NCBI RefSeq assembly: GCF_021497885.1
Contig: NZ_CP046523.1
Location: 229,501-293,500 of the forward strand
Length of the DNA: 64,000 bases
Direction: 5' to 3'
Origin: Streptococcus oralis
Lineage (GTDB): Bacteria > Bacillota > Bacilli > Lactobacillales > Streptococcaceae
In this document: in pieces, positions 16,463-27,218 of the stretch
Layout: the number at the start of each line of letters is the position of its first letter
Numbering within the stretch: the first letter of the stretch is position 1
The notes under the pieces: generated by a model
Databases searched by the model: none
The model's input: only the letters and a program-made list of their open reading frames with translations
Told to the model about the DNA's origin: nothing
Position numbers and translations under genes: made by a program

Positions 16463-18544
16463 ATGGCACGCGAATTTTCACTTGAAAAAACTCGTAATAT
16501 CGGTATCATGGCTCACGTCGATGCTGGTAAAACAACTACAACTGAGCGTATTCTTTACTACACTGGTAAAATCCACAAAATCGGTGAAACTCACGAAGGT
16601 GCGTCACAAATGGACTGGATGGAGCAAGAGCAAGAGCGTGGTATCACTATCACATCTGCTGCGACAACAGCTCAATGGAACAACCACCGCGTAAACATTA
16701 TCGACACACCAGGACACGTGGACTTCACAATCGAAGTACAACGTTCTCTTCGTGTATTGGATGGTGCGGTTACCGTTCTTGACTCACAATCAGGTGTTGA
16801 GCCTCAAACTGAAACAGTTTGGCGTCAAGCAACTGAATATGGAGTTCCACGTATCGTATTTGCTAACAAAATGGACAAAATCGGTGCTGACTTCCTCTAC
16901 TCTGTAAGCACACTTCATGATCGTCTTCAAGCAAATGCACACCCAATCCAATTGCCAATCGGTTCTGAAGATGACTTCCGTGGTATCATCGACTTGATCA
17001 AGATGAAAGCTGAAATCTATACTAACGACCTTGGTACAGATATCCTTGAAGAAGACATCCCAGCTGAATACCTTGACCAAGCTCAAGAATACCGTGAAAA
17101 ATTGGTTGAAGCAGTTGCTGAAACTGATGAAGATTTGATGATGAAATACCTTGAAGGTGAAGAAATCACTAACGAAGAATTGAAAGTTGCTATCCGTAAA
17201 GCAACTATCAACGTTGAATTCTTCCCAGTATTGTGTGGTTCTGCCTTCAAGAACAAAGGTGTTCAATTGATGCTTGATGCGGTTATCGACTACCTCCCAA
17301 GCCCACTTGATATCCCAGCGATCAAAGGTGTTAACCCAGATACAGACGAAGAAGAAACTCGTCCAGCATCTGACGAAGAGCCATTTGCAGCTCTTGCCTT
17401 CAAGATTGCAACAGACCCATTTGTAGGTCGTTTGACATTCTTCCGTGTATACTCAGGTGTTCTTCAATCTGGTTCTTACGTAATGAACACTTCTAAAGGT
17501 AAACGTGAACGTATCGGACGTCTTGTGCAATTGCATGCCAATAGTCGTCAAGAAATCGAAACCGTTTATGCTGGTGATATTGCAGCTGCTATTGGTTTGA
17601 AGGATACAACTACTGGTGATTCATTGACAGATGAAAAAGCTAAAATCATTCTTGAGTCAATCCACGTTCCAGAACCAGTTATCCAATTGATGGTTGAGCC
17701 AAAATCTAAAGCAGACCAAGACAAGATGGGTATTGCCCTTCAAAAATTGGCTGAAGAAGATCCAACATTCCGCGTTGAAACAAACGTTGAAACTGGTGAA
17801 ACAGTTATCTCTGGTATGGGTGAACTTCACCTTGACGTCCTTGTTGACCGTATGCGTCGTGAGTTCAAAGTTGAAGCAAACGTAGGTGCTCCTCAAGTAT
17901 CTTACCGTGAAACATTCCGCGCTTCTACTCAAGCACGTGGATTCTTCAAACGTCAGTCTGGTGGTAAAGGTCAATTCGGTGATGTATGGATTGAGTTTAC
18001 TCCAAACGAAGAAGGTAAAGGATTCGAATTCGAAAACGCAATCGTCGGTGGTGTGGTTCCTCGTGAATTTATCCCAGCGGTTGAAAAAGGTTTGGTAGAA
18101 TCTATGGCTAACGGTGTTCTTGCAGGTTACCCAATGGTTGACGTTAAAGCTAAGCTTTACGATGGTTCATACCACGATGTCGACTCATCTGAAACTGCCT
18201 TCAAGATCGCGGCTTCACTTGCTCTTAAAGAAGCTGCTAAGACTGCACAACCAGCTATCCTTGAGCCAATGATGCTTGTAACAATCACTGTTCCAGAAGA
18301 AAATCTTGGTGATGTTATGGGTCACGTAACTGCTCGTCGTGGACGTGTAGATGGTATGGAAGCACACGGTAACAGCCAAATCGTTCGTGCTTACGTTCCA
18401 CTTGCTGAAATGTTCGGTTATGCAACAGTTCTTCGTTCAGCATCTCAAGGACGTGGTACTTTCATGATGGTATTTGACCACTACGAAGATGTACCTAAGT
18501 CAGTACAAGAAGAAATCATTAAGAAAAATAAAGGTGAAGAATAA
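16463..18544 (+). CDS. fusA: Elongation factor G
   Basis: This is a 693-residue translational GTPase that drives tRNA-mRNA translocation. The G domain shows [15 protein letters not shown], the switch [10 protein letters not shown] and NKMDKIGAD. Domains II-V follow at normal length, with the domain IV segment ending in [15 protein letters not shown]. Codon use is strongly biased, as expected for an abundant protein. It has its own promoter and terminator, so it can be expressed apart from rpsL-rpsG. Confidence 0.98.
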   Translation: MAREFSLEKTRNIGIMAHVDAGKTTTTERILYYTGKIHKIGETHEGASQMDWMEQEQERGITITSAATTAQWNNHRVNIIDTPGHVDFTIEVQRSLRVLDGAVTVLDSQSGVEPQTETVWRQATEYGVPRIVFANKMDKIGADFLYSVSTLHDRLQANAHPIQLPIGSEDDFRGIIDLIKMKAEIYTNDLGTDILEEDIPAEYLDQAQEYREKLVEAVAETDEDLMMKYLEGEEITNEELKVAIRKATINVEFFPVLCGSAFKNKGVQLMLDAVIDYLPSPLDIPAIKGVNPDTDEEETRPASDEEPFAALAFKIATDPFVGRLTFFRVYSGVLQSGSYVMNTSKGKRERIGRLVQLHANSRQEIETVYAGDIAAAIGLKDTTTGDSLTDEKAKIILESIHVPEPVIQLMVEPKSKADQDKMGIALQKLAEEDPTFRVETNVETGETVISGMGELHLDVLVDRMRREFKVEANVGAPQVSYRETFRASTQARGFFKRQSGGKGQFGDVWIEFTPNEEGKGFEFENAIVGGVVPREFIPAVEKGLVESMANGVLAGYPMVDVKAKLYDGSYHDVDSSETAFKIAASLALKEAAKTAQPAILEPMMLVTITVPEENLGDVMGHVTARRGRVDGMEAHGNSQIVRAYVPLAEMFGYATVLRSASQGRGTFMMVFDHYEDVPKSVQEEIIKKNKGEE

Positions 18545-18560
18545 TCCATCTTCGCTATAG

Positions 18561-18589
18561 AAAGAAGTCACTATGGTGGCTTCTTTTTT
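18561..18589 (+). terminator. fusA terminator
   Basis: An AAAGAAGTCAC / GTGGCTTCTTT hairpin with a T6 tail. Confidence 0.88.
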
Positions 18590-18713
18590 ATGTTCTACAT
18601 CAAAGAAGGTTGAAAAATATACTCTAAACTAATTTGGAAGTAATAAAATCGGTCAATTCCCTATTCATATTTATAAAAATAGAAAAAATATTCATAAAAA
18701 CACATTTAGATAG

Positions 18714-18728
18714 AAAATTCAGAAAATT
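18714..18728. promoter_or_regulatory. Candidate CodY box upstream of ilvB
   Basis: AAAATTCAGAAAATT matches the CodY consensus AATTTTCWGAAAATT at 13 of 15 positions. It lies just upstream of the ilvB -35. CodY repression of branched-chain amino acid genes is established in low-GC Gram-positives. Confidence 0.65.
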
Positions 18729-18740
18729 GTTTCTTTTGTC

Positions 18741-18768
18741 TTGAAAATTTTTGAAAAAATGGTATGAT
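18741..18768 (+). promoter_or_regulatory. ilvB promoter
   Basis: TTGAAA (18741-18746) and TATGAT (18763-18768) are spaced 16 bases apart. No T-box or leader peptide with branched-chain codons was seen between it and ilvB. Confidence 0.65.
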
Positions 18769-18806
18769 AGTAACAAGCTATTTTTAAGAGAAGAGAAAGG
18801 GGAACA

Positions 18807-20507
18807 ATGGAGAAAATCAGTTTAGACGCTCCTAAGACGGGGTCGGACCTAGTTTTGGAAACCCTCCGTGATTTAGGGATAGATACTATATTTGGTTATC
18901 CTGGTGGGGCTGTCTTGCCTTTATATGATGCGATTTATAATTTCAAAGGCATTCGCCACATTCTAGGTCGCCATGAGCAAGGATGCTTGCACGAAGCTGA
19001 AGGCTATGCCAAATCAACTGGAAAGTTGGGTGTTGCCGTCGTCACTAGCGGACCAGGAGCAACAAATGCCATTACAGGGATTGCGGATGCCATGAGCGAT
19101 AGCGTTCCCCTTTTGGTCTTTACAGGTCAGGTTGCTCGAGCGGGAATTGGGAAGGATGCCTTTCAGGAGGCGGATATTGTCGGTATTACCATGCCCATTA
19201 CCAAGTACAATTACCAAGTCCGTGAGACAGCTGATATTCCTCGTATCATTACGGAAGCTGTCCATATCGCGACCACAGGTCGTCCAGGTCCAGTCGTGAT
19301 TGACTTGCCTAAGGATGTATCCGCCTTAGAGACAGACTTCATCTATTCACCAGAAGTGCATTTACCGAGTTATCAACCTACGATCGAACCGAACGACATG
19401 CAAATCAAGAAAATCTTGAAACAATTGTCTAAGGCTAAGAAACCTGTTTTGTTGGCAGGTGGTGGGGTTAGTTATGCAGAAGCAGCTGCCGAGCTCAATG
19501 AATTTGCTGAACGTTACCAAATTCCAGTGGTGACCAGTCTTTTAGGGCAAGGTACGATTGCGACTAGCCATCCGCTCTTCCTAGGAATGGGAGGTATGCA
19601 CGGTTCTTTCGCAGCTAACATTGCAATGACCGAAGCGGACTTTATGATTAGTATTGGTTGCCGTTTCGATGACCGCCTGACTGGCAATCCTAAGACCTTT
19701 GCTAAGAATGCTAAGGTTGCTCATATCGATATAGATCCGGCTGAGATTGGTAAGATTATCAGTGCAGATATTCCAGTGGTTGGGGACGCTAAGAAAGCCT
19801 TGCAGATGCTACTGGCAGAACCAACTGTTCATAACAATACTGAAAAGTGGATTGACAAAGTTACCAAGGACAAGAATCGTGTTCGTTCTTATGATAAGAA
19901 AGAACGTGTGGTTCAACCTCAGGCCGTTATTGAACGCATCGGTGAGTTGACGAATGGAGATGCCATTGTTGTCACAGACGTAGGGCAACACCAAATGTGG
20001 ACAGCTCAGTATTATCCTTACCAAAATGAGCGTCAATTGGTCACATCTGGTGGCTTGGGTACCATGGGATTTGGAGTTCCTGCGGCTATCGGAGCCAAGA
20101 TTGCCAATCCAGAAAAAGAAGTAGTTCTTTTTGTCGGTGATGGTGGTTTCCAAATGACCAACCAAGAACTAGCTATCCTAAACATCTACAAGGTGCCGAT
20201 TAAGGTTGTCATGTTGAATAACCACTCCCTGGGAATGGTTCGTCAGTGGCAAGAATCCTTCTATGAGGGTAGAACTTCCGAATCAGTCTTTGATACACTT
20301 CCTGACTTCCAGCTGATGGCACAGGCTTACGGAATTAAAAATTATAAATTTGACAATCCAGAAACGATAGAAAAAGATCTAGAGGCTATTCTGGAGGATG
20401 TGCCGATGTTTATCGAGGTGGATATTTCTCGTAAGGAACAGGTCTTACCGATGGTACCAGCTGGTAAGAGCAATCATGAGATGTTGGGGGTGAAGTTCCA
20501 TGCGTAG
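18807..20507 (+). CDS. ilvB: Acetolactate synthase, large (catalytic) subunit
   Basis: This 566-residue thiamine-diphosphate enzyme condenses two pyruvates to acetolactate, or pyruvate plus 2-oxobutyrate, in isoleucine/valine synthesis. The N-terminal glutamate motif is seen in LGRHEQGCLHEAEGYAKSTG. The ThDP-binding GDGGFQMTNQELAILNIYKV and its NN end (VVMLNNHSLGM) are intact. The length is normal. It overlaps ilvN by eight bases. GAAAGGGGAAC precedes the ATG. Confidence 0.96.
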   Translation: MEKISLDAPKTGSDLVLETLRDLGIDTIFGYPGGAVLPLYDAIYNFKGIRHILGRHEQGCLHEAEGYAKSTGKLGVAVVTSGPGATNAITGIADAMSDSVPLLVFTGQVARAGIGKDAFQEADIVGITMPITKYNYQVRETADIPRIITEAVHIATTGRPGPVVIDLPKDVSALETDFIYSPEVHLPSYQPTIEPNDMQIKKILKQLSKAKKPVLLAGGGVSYAEAAAELNEFAERYQIPVVTSLLGQGTIATSHPLFLGMGGMHGSFAANIAMTEADFMISIGCRFDDRLTGNPKTFAKNAKVAHIDIDPAEIGKIISADIPVVGDAKKALQMLLAEPTVHNNTEKWIDKVTKDKNRVRSYDKKERVVQPQAVIERIGELTNGDAIVVTDVGQHQMWTAQYYPYQNERQLVTSGGLGTMGFGVPAAIGAKIANPEKEVVLFVGDGGFQMTNQELAILNIYKVPIKVVMLNNHSLGMVRQWQESFYEGRTSESVFDTLPDFQLMAQAYGIKNYKFDNPETIEKDLEAILEDVPMFIEVDISRKEQVLPMVPAGKSNHEMLGVKFHA

Positions 20508-20976
20508 AATGTTAACGGCAAAACTACAAAATCGTTCAGGAGTCCTCAATCGCTTTACAGGTGTCCTTTCTCGTCGTCAGGTCAACATTGAGAGTATCTC
20601 AGTTGGTGCGACAGAGAATCCTGATGTATCACGGATTACCATCATTATTGATGTGGCTTCTCATGATGAAGTGGAGCAAATTATCAAGCAACTCAATCGT
20701 CAGATTGATGTGATTCGCATTCGAGATATCACGGATAAGCCACACTTGGAAAGAGAAGTTATCTTGGTGAAGGTATCTGCTCGTGCTGAAAAACGTGCAG
20801 AAATCTTGGCTATTATTCAGCCCTTCCGTGCAACGGTAGTTGATGTGGCGCCAAGCTCCATCACTATTCAGATGACTGGAAATGCTGAAAAGAGTGAAGC
20901 TTTACTGCGAGTGATTCGACCATACGGTATTAAAAATATCGCTCGTACGGGTGCAACTGGATTTACCCGCGACTAA
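20500..20976 (+). CDS. ilvN: Acetolactate synthase, small regulatory subunit
   Basis: This 158-residue ACT-domain subunit confers valine feedback and full activity on IlvB. The first ~75 residues form the ACT domain (LQNRSGVLNRFTGVLSRRQV), followed by the conserved C-terminal ALS_ss domain ending ARTGATGFTRD. The ATG at 20500 lies inside the ilvB end; an internal ATG at 20509 is possible but less usual. Confidence 0.95.
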   Translation: MRRMLTAKLQNRSGVLNRFTGVLSRRQVNIESISVGATENPDVSRITIIIDVASHDEVEQIIKQLNRQIDVIRIRDITDKPHLEREVILVKVSARAEKRAEILAIIQPFRATVVDVAPSSITIQMTGNAEKSEALLRVIRPYGIKNIARTGATGFTRD

Positions 20977-21008
20977 AAATCCAACTAAAATTTGTTAAAA
21001 CCGCCTAA

Positions 21009-22064
<1,056 letters not shown>

Positions 22065-22086
22065 TTCTTGTAAAGAGAGACAGAAG

Positions 22087-22115
22087 GCGAGTTGGGGGTG
22101 CCTAACTCGCTTTTT
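22087..22115 (+). terminator. Terminator or attenuator between ilvC and ilvA
   Basis: GCGAGTTGGG pairs with CCTAACTCGC (one G-U) and is followed by T5. ilvA starts only 29 bases later without an obvious promoter, so read-through is probably needed. Confidence 0.8.
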
Positions 22116-22143
22116 ATCTTAAACAGTATTTGAGGAGGAGACA

Positions 22144-23394
22144 ATGCTAAGTGCAAAAGACGTGGTGAAAGCCCACAAAGTATTGAGTGGTGTAGTAGTC
22201 AATACTCCACTTGATTATGATCATTATTTATCGGAGAAGTATGGTGCTAAGATTTATTTGAAGAAGGAGAATGCCCAGCGTGTTCGTTCTTTTAAAATTC
22301 GTGGAGCCTATTATGCCATCTCTCAACTATCAAAAGAAGAACGTGAGCGTGGTGTAGTCTGTGCCTCTGCAGGAAATCACGCCCAAGGTGTCGCCTATAC
22401 TTGTAATGAGATGAAGATTCCTGCAACCATCTTTATGCCTATCACAACACCGCAACAAAAGATTGGACAGGTCCGCTTTTTTGGTGGAGACTTCGTGACT
22501 ATTAAACTAGTTGGAGATACCTTTGATGCCTCAGCTAAAGCAGCACAAGAGTTTACACTGTCGGAAAACCGCACCTTTATTGATCCCTTTGATGATGCTC
22601 ATGTCCAAGCAGGTCAAGGGACTGTCGCCTATGAAATTCTTGAAGAAGCCCGTAAAGAGTCTATCGATTTTGATACAGTACTTGTACCAGTAGGAGGTGG
22701 CGGATTGATTGCCGGTGTTTCTACTTATATTAAGGAAACCAACCCGACTATTGAAGTGATTGGGGTAGAAGCTAATGGTGCTCGCTCTATGAAAGCTGCC
22801 TTTGAAGCTGGGGGACCAGTTAAACTCAAAGAAATTGATAAGTTTGCTGATGGGATAGCTGTACAGAAGGTTGGACAATTAACCTATGAAGCGACTCGTC
22901 AGAATGTTGAAACGCTGATTGGGGTGGACGAGGGATTGATTTCTGAAACCTTGATTGATCTTTATTCCAAACAAGGTATTGTTGCAGAACCAGCCGGAGC
23001 TGCCAGCGTTGCAGCCTTGGAAGTTTTATCAGACTATATCAAAGGCAAGACGATTTGTTGTATCATTTCTGGAGGAAATAACGATATCAACCGTATGCCA
23101 GAGATGGAAGAACGTGCCTTGATTTACGATGGAATCAAGCATTACTTTGTAGTGAATTTCCCACAACGTCCAGGAGCTCTACGAGAGTTTGTAAATGACA
23201 TTTTGGGGCCAAATGATGATATCACTCGTTTTGAATATATCAAACGAGCAAGCAAGGGGACAGGCCCTGTATTGATTGGGATTGCTCTTGCCAATAAGCA
23301 TGATTATGCTGGCTTGATTCATCGTATGGAAAAGTTTGACCCGTCTTATATTAATTTGAATGGAAACGAAACATTGTATAACATGTTAGTCTAA
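22144..23394 (+). CDS. ilvA: Threonine dehydratase (deaminase), biosynthetic
   Basis: This 416-residue PLP enzyme converts threonine to 2-oxobutyrate, the first step to isoleucine. The PLP lysine is K51 in RVRSFKIRGAYYA. The glycine-rich loop VPVGGGGLIAG and the serine motif ISGGNNDINR are intact. A single C-terminal ACT-like domain of ~90 residues (HYFVVNFPQRPGALREFVND) marks the shorter Gram-positive form. GAGGAG precedes the ATG. Confidence 0.94.
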   Translation: MLSAKDVVKAHKVLSGVVVNTPLDYDHYLSEKYGAKIYLKKENAQRVRSFKIRGAYYAISQLSKEERERGVVCASAGNHAQGVAYTCNEMKIPATIFMPITTPQQKIGQVRFFGGDFVTIKLVGDTFDASAKAAQEFTLSENRTFIDPFDDAHVQAGQGTVAYEILEEARKESIDFDTVLVPVGGGGLIAGVSTYIKETNPTIEVIGVEANGARSMKAAFEAGGPVKLKEIDKFADGIAVQKVGQLTYEATRQNVETLIGVDEGLISETLIDLYSKQGIVAEPAGAASVAALEVLSDYIKGKTICCIISGGNNDINRMPEMEERALIYDGIKHYFVVNFPQRPGALREFVNDILGPNDDITRFEYIKRASKGTGPVLIGIALANKHDYAGLIHRMEKFDPSYINLNGNETLYNMLV

Positions 23395-23421
23395 ACTAAA
23401 ATAAAATTATTATCATATTAT

Positions 23422-23450
23422 TTGCGTAATGATAACGATGGTGTTATAAT
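23422..23450 (+). promoter_or_regulatory. Promoter of the SPFH gene with flanking inverted repeat
   Basis: TTGCGT (23422-23427) and TATAAT (23445-23450) are spaced 17 bases apart with an extended -10 TGT. TTATCAT (23410-23416) and ATGATAA (23429-23435) form an inverted repeat around the -35, a possible operator. Confidence 0.7.
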
Positions 23451-23476
23451 GAGGGTGATGAAAGGGGGAGATTCCC

Positions 23477-24373
23477 ATGGTTTTACAAATTTTACTTGTT
23501 TTATTGTTTTTAGTGGTGATTGTATCAGTGATTACGATTAGTTCTGTGTATGTGGTTCGACAACAATCTGTCGCTATCATAGAACGCTTTGGTAAATACC
23601 AAAAGTTGAGCAATAGTGGTATTCATTTGCGGGCTCCCTTTGGGATTGATAGGATTGCGGCCAGGGTGCAGTTGCGTCTATTGCAAAGTGAGATCGTCGT
23701 GGAAACAAAAACACAAGATAATGTATTTGTGACCATGAATGTGGCGACTCAGTATCGAGTGAATGAGAACAATGTCACAGATGCTTACTATAAACTAATG
23801 AGACCAGAAGCTCAAATCAAATCCTATATTGAGGATGCCTTGCGTTCGTCTGTACCTAAATTGACCTTGGATGAACTATTTGAGAAAAAAGATGAAATTG
23901 CATTAGAAGTTCAAAAGCAAGTAGCAGAAGAAATGTCTACATATGGTTACATCATTGTAAAAACATTGATTACGAAGGTTGAGCCTGACGCTGAAGTTAA
24001 ACAATCAATGAATGAAATCAATGCTGCCCAACGTAAGAGAGTCGCTGCGCAAGAACTTGCAGAAGCAGATAAGATTAAGATTGTGACCGCGGCAGAAGCA
24101 GAGGCAGAAAAAGATCGCCTACACGGGGTAGGGATTGCAGAACAGCGTAAGGCTATTGTTGACGGACTTGCTGATTCTATTCAAGAATTAAAAGGAGCCA
24201 ATGTTGAACTCACAGAAGCCCAGATTATGTCCATTCTATTAACAAATCAGTATTTGGATACTTTGAATAATTTCGCAGACAATAAGGGCAATAACACCAT
24301 CTTCCTACCAGCAAATCCTGATGGAGTTGAAGATATACGAACAAGCATATTATCAGCTTTAAAAGCTAAGTAA
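23477..24373 (+). CDS. SPFH/Band 7 (stomatin-like) membrane protein
   Basis: This 298-residue protein has a single N-terminal helix (about 2-24), an SPFH domain (VVRQQSVAIIERFGKYQKL to TLITKVEPDAEV) and an alanine/glutamate-rich coiled coil (about 175-215). It belongs to the stomatin/prohibitin family, which forms large membrane-bound rings or microdomain scaffolds and often works with proteases. No NfeD partner gene is adjacent. It has its own promoter. Its role in this organism is unknown. Confidence 0.9.
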   Translation: MVLQILLVLLFLVVIVSVITISSVYVVRQQSVAIIERFGKYQKLSNSGIHLRAPFGIDRIAARVQLRLLQSEIVVETKTQDNVFVTMNVATQYRVNENNVTDAYYKLMRPEAQIKSYIEDALRSSVPKLTLDELFEKKDEIALEVQKQVAEEMSTYGYIIVKTLITKVEPDAEVKQSMNEINAAQRKRVAAQELAEADKIKIVTAAEAEAEKDRLHGVGIAEQRKAIVDGLADSIQELKGANVELTEAQIMSILLTNQYLDTLNNFADNKGNNTIFLPANPDGVEDIRTSILSALKAK

Positions 24374-24473
24374 TAATAATTCATTATTTGTTTTCAATAA
24401 GTAGATGTTTTTTGGATAATCCTAAAAGAATGGATATATTTCAGTATCGTAAAGAACAAAATAGGAGAAGAAC

Positions 24474-24689
24474 ATGGCTAAATCAAACTTTGAAAAAGTA
24501 GAATCAGTTGTTGGCTGGGTTCGTGATAAGAAAATCACAGGTTACCGTATCTCTAAGGAAACAAATGCACGTGAAATGTCAATTATTGCTTTGGCACAAG
24601 GTCGTGCAAAAGTGAAAAATATTTCATTTGAAACAGCCCTAGGTTTGATTGATTTTTATGACAAGAATCATGAAAAATTTGAAGATTAA
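24474..24689 (+). CDS. Small XRE-like helix-turn-helix protein
   Basis: This is a 71-residue cytoplasmic protein. The segment ITGYRISKETNAREMSII followed by LAQGRAKVKNISFETALGL has the spacing of a Cro/CI-type helix-turn-helix, with a charged C-terminus. AATAGGAGAAG is a good ribosome site. It stands 100 bases after the SPFH gene and has its own terminator. It is probably DNA-binding, but no target or partner is evident. Confidence 0.8.
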   Translation: MAKSNFEKVESVVGWVRDKKITGYRISKETNAREMSIIALAQGRAKVKNISFETALGLIDFYDKNHEKFED

Positions 24690-24701
24690 ACTAGGCTTAC
24701 A

Positions 24702-24736
24702 GGCAGATTCTTAAAATGGATCTGCCTTTTGTTTTG
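24702..24736 (+). terminator. Terminator of the small HTH gene
   Basis: A GGCAGAT / ATCTGCC hairpin is followed by a T-rich tail (TTTTGTTTT). Confidence 0.8.
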
Positions 24737-24748
24737 AAAAGAGTTAGT

Positions 24749-24777
24749 AAAAAGACTACATATTTTATGCAGTCTTT
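24749..24777 (-). terminator. Terminator of the amino-acid ABC operon (minus strand)
   Basis: On the minus strand AAAGACTGCATA pairs with TATGTAGTCTTTTT (one mismatch) around a short A-rich loop, and it ends in a U-run. Confidence 0.8.
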
Positions 24778-24782
24778 GTTTG

Positions 24783-25523
24783 TTATTTGAGATAGCGCTG
24801 AAGAAATTCTCGCGTTCGTTCTTCTTTAGGGTTCGTGAAGAGGTCTTCTGGCTTGCCTTCTTCGGCAATGACACCCTTATCCATAAAGATGACACGGTGT
24901 GAGACATCGCGGGCGAACTCCATTTCGTGGGTGACGACAATCATGGTCAAGCCTTCTTGAGCTAGATCCTGCATGATTTTAAGGACTTCTCCGACCATTT
25001 CTGGGTCAAGGGCAGATGTTGGTTCGTCGAAAAGGATGGCGTCAGGATTCATGGAGAGGGCGCGTGCGATGGCCACACGTTGCTTCTGGCCACCAGAGAG
25101 TTGTTTTGGTTTGGCTTGCCAATAGCGTTCTCCCATGCCAACTTTTTCAAGATTTTCTTTGGCAATTTTTTCAGCTTCAGAGCGTTCTCGTTTAAGGACA
25201 GTCGTTTGGGCGACGATCGTATTTTCGAGAACATCGAGGTTTTCAAAGAGATTGAAGGATTGAAAAACCATTCCGAGCTTTTCACGATAGTGAGTAAGGT
25301 CATAGCCTTTTGCAAGGACGTTTTCTCCGCGATAGAGAATTTCCCCCTCAGTAGGTGTTTCAAGTAGGTTGATAGAACGTAGGAAGGTTGATTTTCCGCT
25401 TCCTGAGCTCCCGATGATGGAGATAACCTCTCCTTTGTGGACTGACAGAGAGATGTCTTTTAAGACTTCATTTTGTCCATAGGATTTTTTGAGGTGTTTA
25501 ATTTCAAGAATGGGTTGATTCAT
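24783..25523 (-). CDS. Polar amino acid ABC importer, ATP-binding subunit
   Basis: This is a 246-residue ATPase of the GlnQ/HisP type. Walker A is [10 protein letters not shown], the signature [15 protein letters not shown] and Walker [15 protein letters not shown], with the H-loop [12 protein letters not shown]. It energises the fused binding-protein/permease encoded immediately upstream; the two genes share one base (TAATG). Such importers take up glutamine, glutamate or other polar amino acids, and the exact substrate cannot be read from the sequence. Confidence 0.93.
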   Translation of the reverse strand: MNQPILEIKHLKKSYGQNEVLKDISLSVHKGEVISIIGSSGSGKSTFLRSINLLETPTEGEILYRGENVLAKGYDLTHYREKLGMVFQSFNLFENLDVLENTIVAQTTVLKRERSEAEKIAKENLEKVGMGERYWQAKPKQLSGGQKQRVAIARALSMNPDAILFDEPTSALDPEMVGEVLKIMQDLAQEGLTMIVVTHEMEFARDVSHRVIFMDKGVIAEEGKPEDLFTNPKEERTREFLQRYLK

Positions 25524-27085
25524 TATTTCAAGTCCTCCGTTTGCATTTGATTAGCACCTGTAGTGTAGGTATCCATGTCCATGCGTCTTTCTATGAAGCG
25601 TAGAATACGGGTCACTGTGAAGGTGAGGACAAAGTAAATCACGGCGATGATTGTAAATGTCTGGAAGTATTGATAAGTTTGGGTGGCCACAGTATTACCA
25701 GAGAAGTAGAGTTCCACCACAGAGATAACATTCAGTACAGAGGTATCTTTGATATTGATGACAAACTCATTACCAGTAGCAGGTAAGATATTGCGAACGA
25801 CCTGAGGTAGGACAACCTTGCGCATGGTTTGATTATGGGTCATACCAAGAGCAGTTGCGGCTTCAAATTGTCCCTTATCGACTGCTAGGATACCTCCACG
25901 GACGATTTCTGTCATGTAGGCACCCGTGTTGATTGAAACGATGAAGATGGCAGCCAGTGTACGGTCAAGGTTAATACCGAAGGCTTGTGCTGTACCGTAG
26001 TAGATAACCATAGATTGAACGATCATTGGTGTACCACGGAAAATTTCAATATAGACATTGAGGATCCAGCCAAGCAGTTTTTGCAAGCCATAGATGGCCT
26101 TGTTTTCAGATAGTGGAGCAGTACGGAAGACTCCGATTGCAAGCCCGATAATAAGCCCTGCGATGGTCCCGATAATGGAGATCAAGAGTGTGATACCAGC
26201 ACCACGCAAGAGTTGTTGCCAGTTTTCAGAAAGGATCTTAGCGACTTGACTAAAGAAACTACTTTCTTCCTCCGTTGTTGTCGCCTCAACTGGTTGCTCT
26301 TTGATCATGCGATCCATCAGTGCAACTTGCTCATCCTTAGAGATGGTTTCGATACTAGCATTGATTTGGCTGATGCGGCTGTCATCTTTACGAAGTCCAA
26401 TGGCAATAGCCGTATCTTCTTCGCCAGTTTTGAAACCTGGTTGAGGTTGAATCATTTTGAACTTAGCGTTGGCAGATTCAGCGGTCATTGCTTCAGGTCG
26501 TTCAGAAACATAGGTATCGATAACACCAGCCTCCAGTGCTTGGCGCATTTGAGCAAAATCCCCCATGGCTGTTTCTTTTTTGGCACCTGGAATTTGGGAA
26601 ATCAGATCATAAAGGTAAACACCCTGTTGAGAAGTGATTTTTGCTCCACTAAAGTCCTCTAGGGATTTGGCATTCGCATAGGCAGAGTCTTTTTTTACCA
26701 ATAGAACGGGTTCGCTAGTATAGTAACTGCTTGAAAAAGCAATTTCTTGTTTGCGTTCAGCGGTTGGGCTCATACCAGCAATGATCATATCGATTTTGCC
26801 AGAAGTAAGGGCTGGAACAAGTCCTTCCCACTTGGTTTTTACGACCAAAGGTTCCTTACCTAAGTCTTTGGCAATCTTTTTAGCAATTTGAACATCGTAG
26901 CCGTTGGCATATTGGTTGGTACCGTCGATTTTGACGGCGCCGTTACTATCGTCGTCTTGGGTCCAGTTGAAGGGGGCGTATGCAGCCTCCATCCCGATGC
27001 GTAAGTATTCGTCGGCTTGGACTTGGCTAACTAGTCCCAGTGTAAGGGCTAGGCTAGCAAGGATAGATAAGCATAATTTTTTCAT
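25523..27085 (-). CDS. Amino acid ABC importer, fused substrate-binding protein and permease
   Basis: This 520-residue fusion begins with a signal peptide (about 1-24, ending VQADEYL). A periplasmic-binding-type domain follows (about 25-260, [10 protein letters not shown] near its start), then a permease of about five helices (about 285-505) with the EAA motif region ([21 protein letters not shown]). The single-chain GlnP-like design tethers the receptor to the membrane. A minus-strand promoter with 17-base spacing lies at 27124-27152. The length is normal for streptococcal fusions. Confidence 0.93.
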   Translation of the reverse strand: MKKLCLSILASLALTLGLVSQVQADEYLRIGMEAAYAPFNWTQDDDSNGAVKIDGTNQYANGYDVQIAKKIAKDLGKEPLVVKTKWEGLVPALTSGKIDMIIAGMSPTAERKQEIAFSSSYYTSEPVLLVKKDSAYANAKSLEDFSGAKITSQQGVYLYDLISQIPGAKKETAMGDFAQMRQALEAGVIDTYVSERPEAMTAESANAKFKMIQPQPGFKTGEEDTAIAIGLRKDDSRISQINASIETISKDEQVALMDRMIKEQPVEATTTEEESSFFSQVAKILSENWQQLLRGAGITLLISIIGTIAGLIIGLAIGVFRTAPLSENKAIYGLQKLLGWILNVYIEIFRGTPMIVQSMVIYYGTAQAFGINLDRTLAAIFIVSINTGAYMTEIVRGGILAVDKGQFEAATALGMTHNQTMRKVVLPQVVRNILPATGNEFVINIKDTSVLNVISVVELYFSGNTVATQTYQYFQTFTIIAVIYFVLTFTVTRILRFIERRMDMDTYTTGANQMQTEDLK

Positions 27086-27123
27086 GTTTTCTCCTATTTC
27101 TAGTCTAAAAATGACTTCTCTCT

Positions 27124-27152
27124 ATTGTATCGAAAAATAGTGATATTTTCAA
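27124..27152 (-). promoter_or_regulatory. Promoter of the amino-acid ABC operon
   Basis: On the minus strand TTGAAA (27152-27147) and TACAAT (27129-27124) are separated by 17 bases. Confidence 0.75.
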
Positions 27153-27182
27153 TACAAGTAAGCCTTTACTTATAAAAAATGA

Positions 27183-27188
27183 TATAAT
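27183..27188 (+). promoter_or_regulatory. -10 box of the DUF2207 gene
   Basis: A perfect TATAAT lies 30 bases upstream of the start codon. No convincing -35 was found at the right distance. Confidence 0.5.
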
Positions 27189-27218
27189 GATAGCAAAGAT
27201 AAAAAGGGGGATTGTGTT

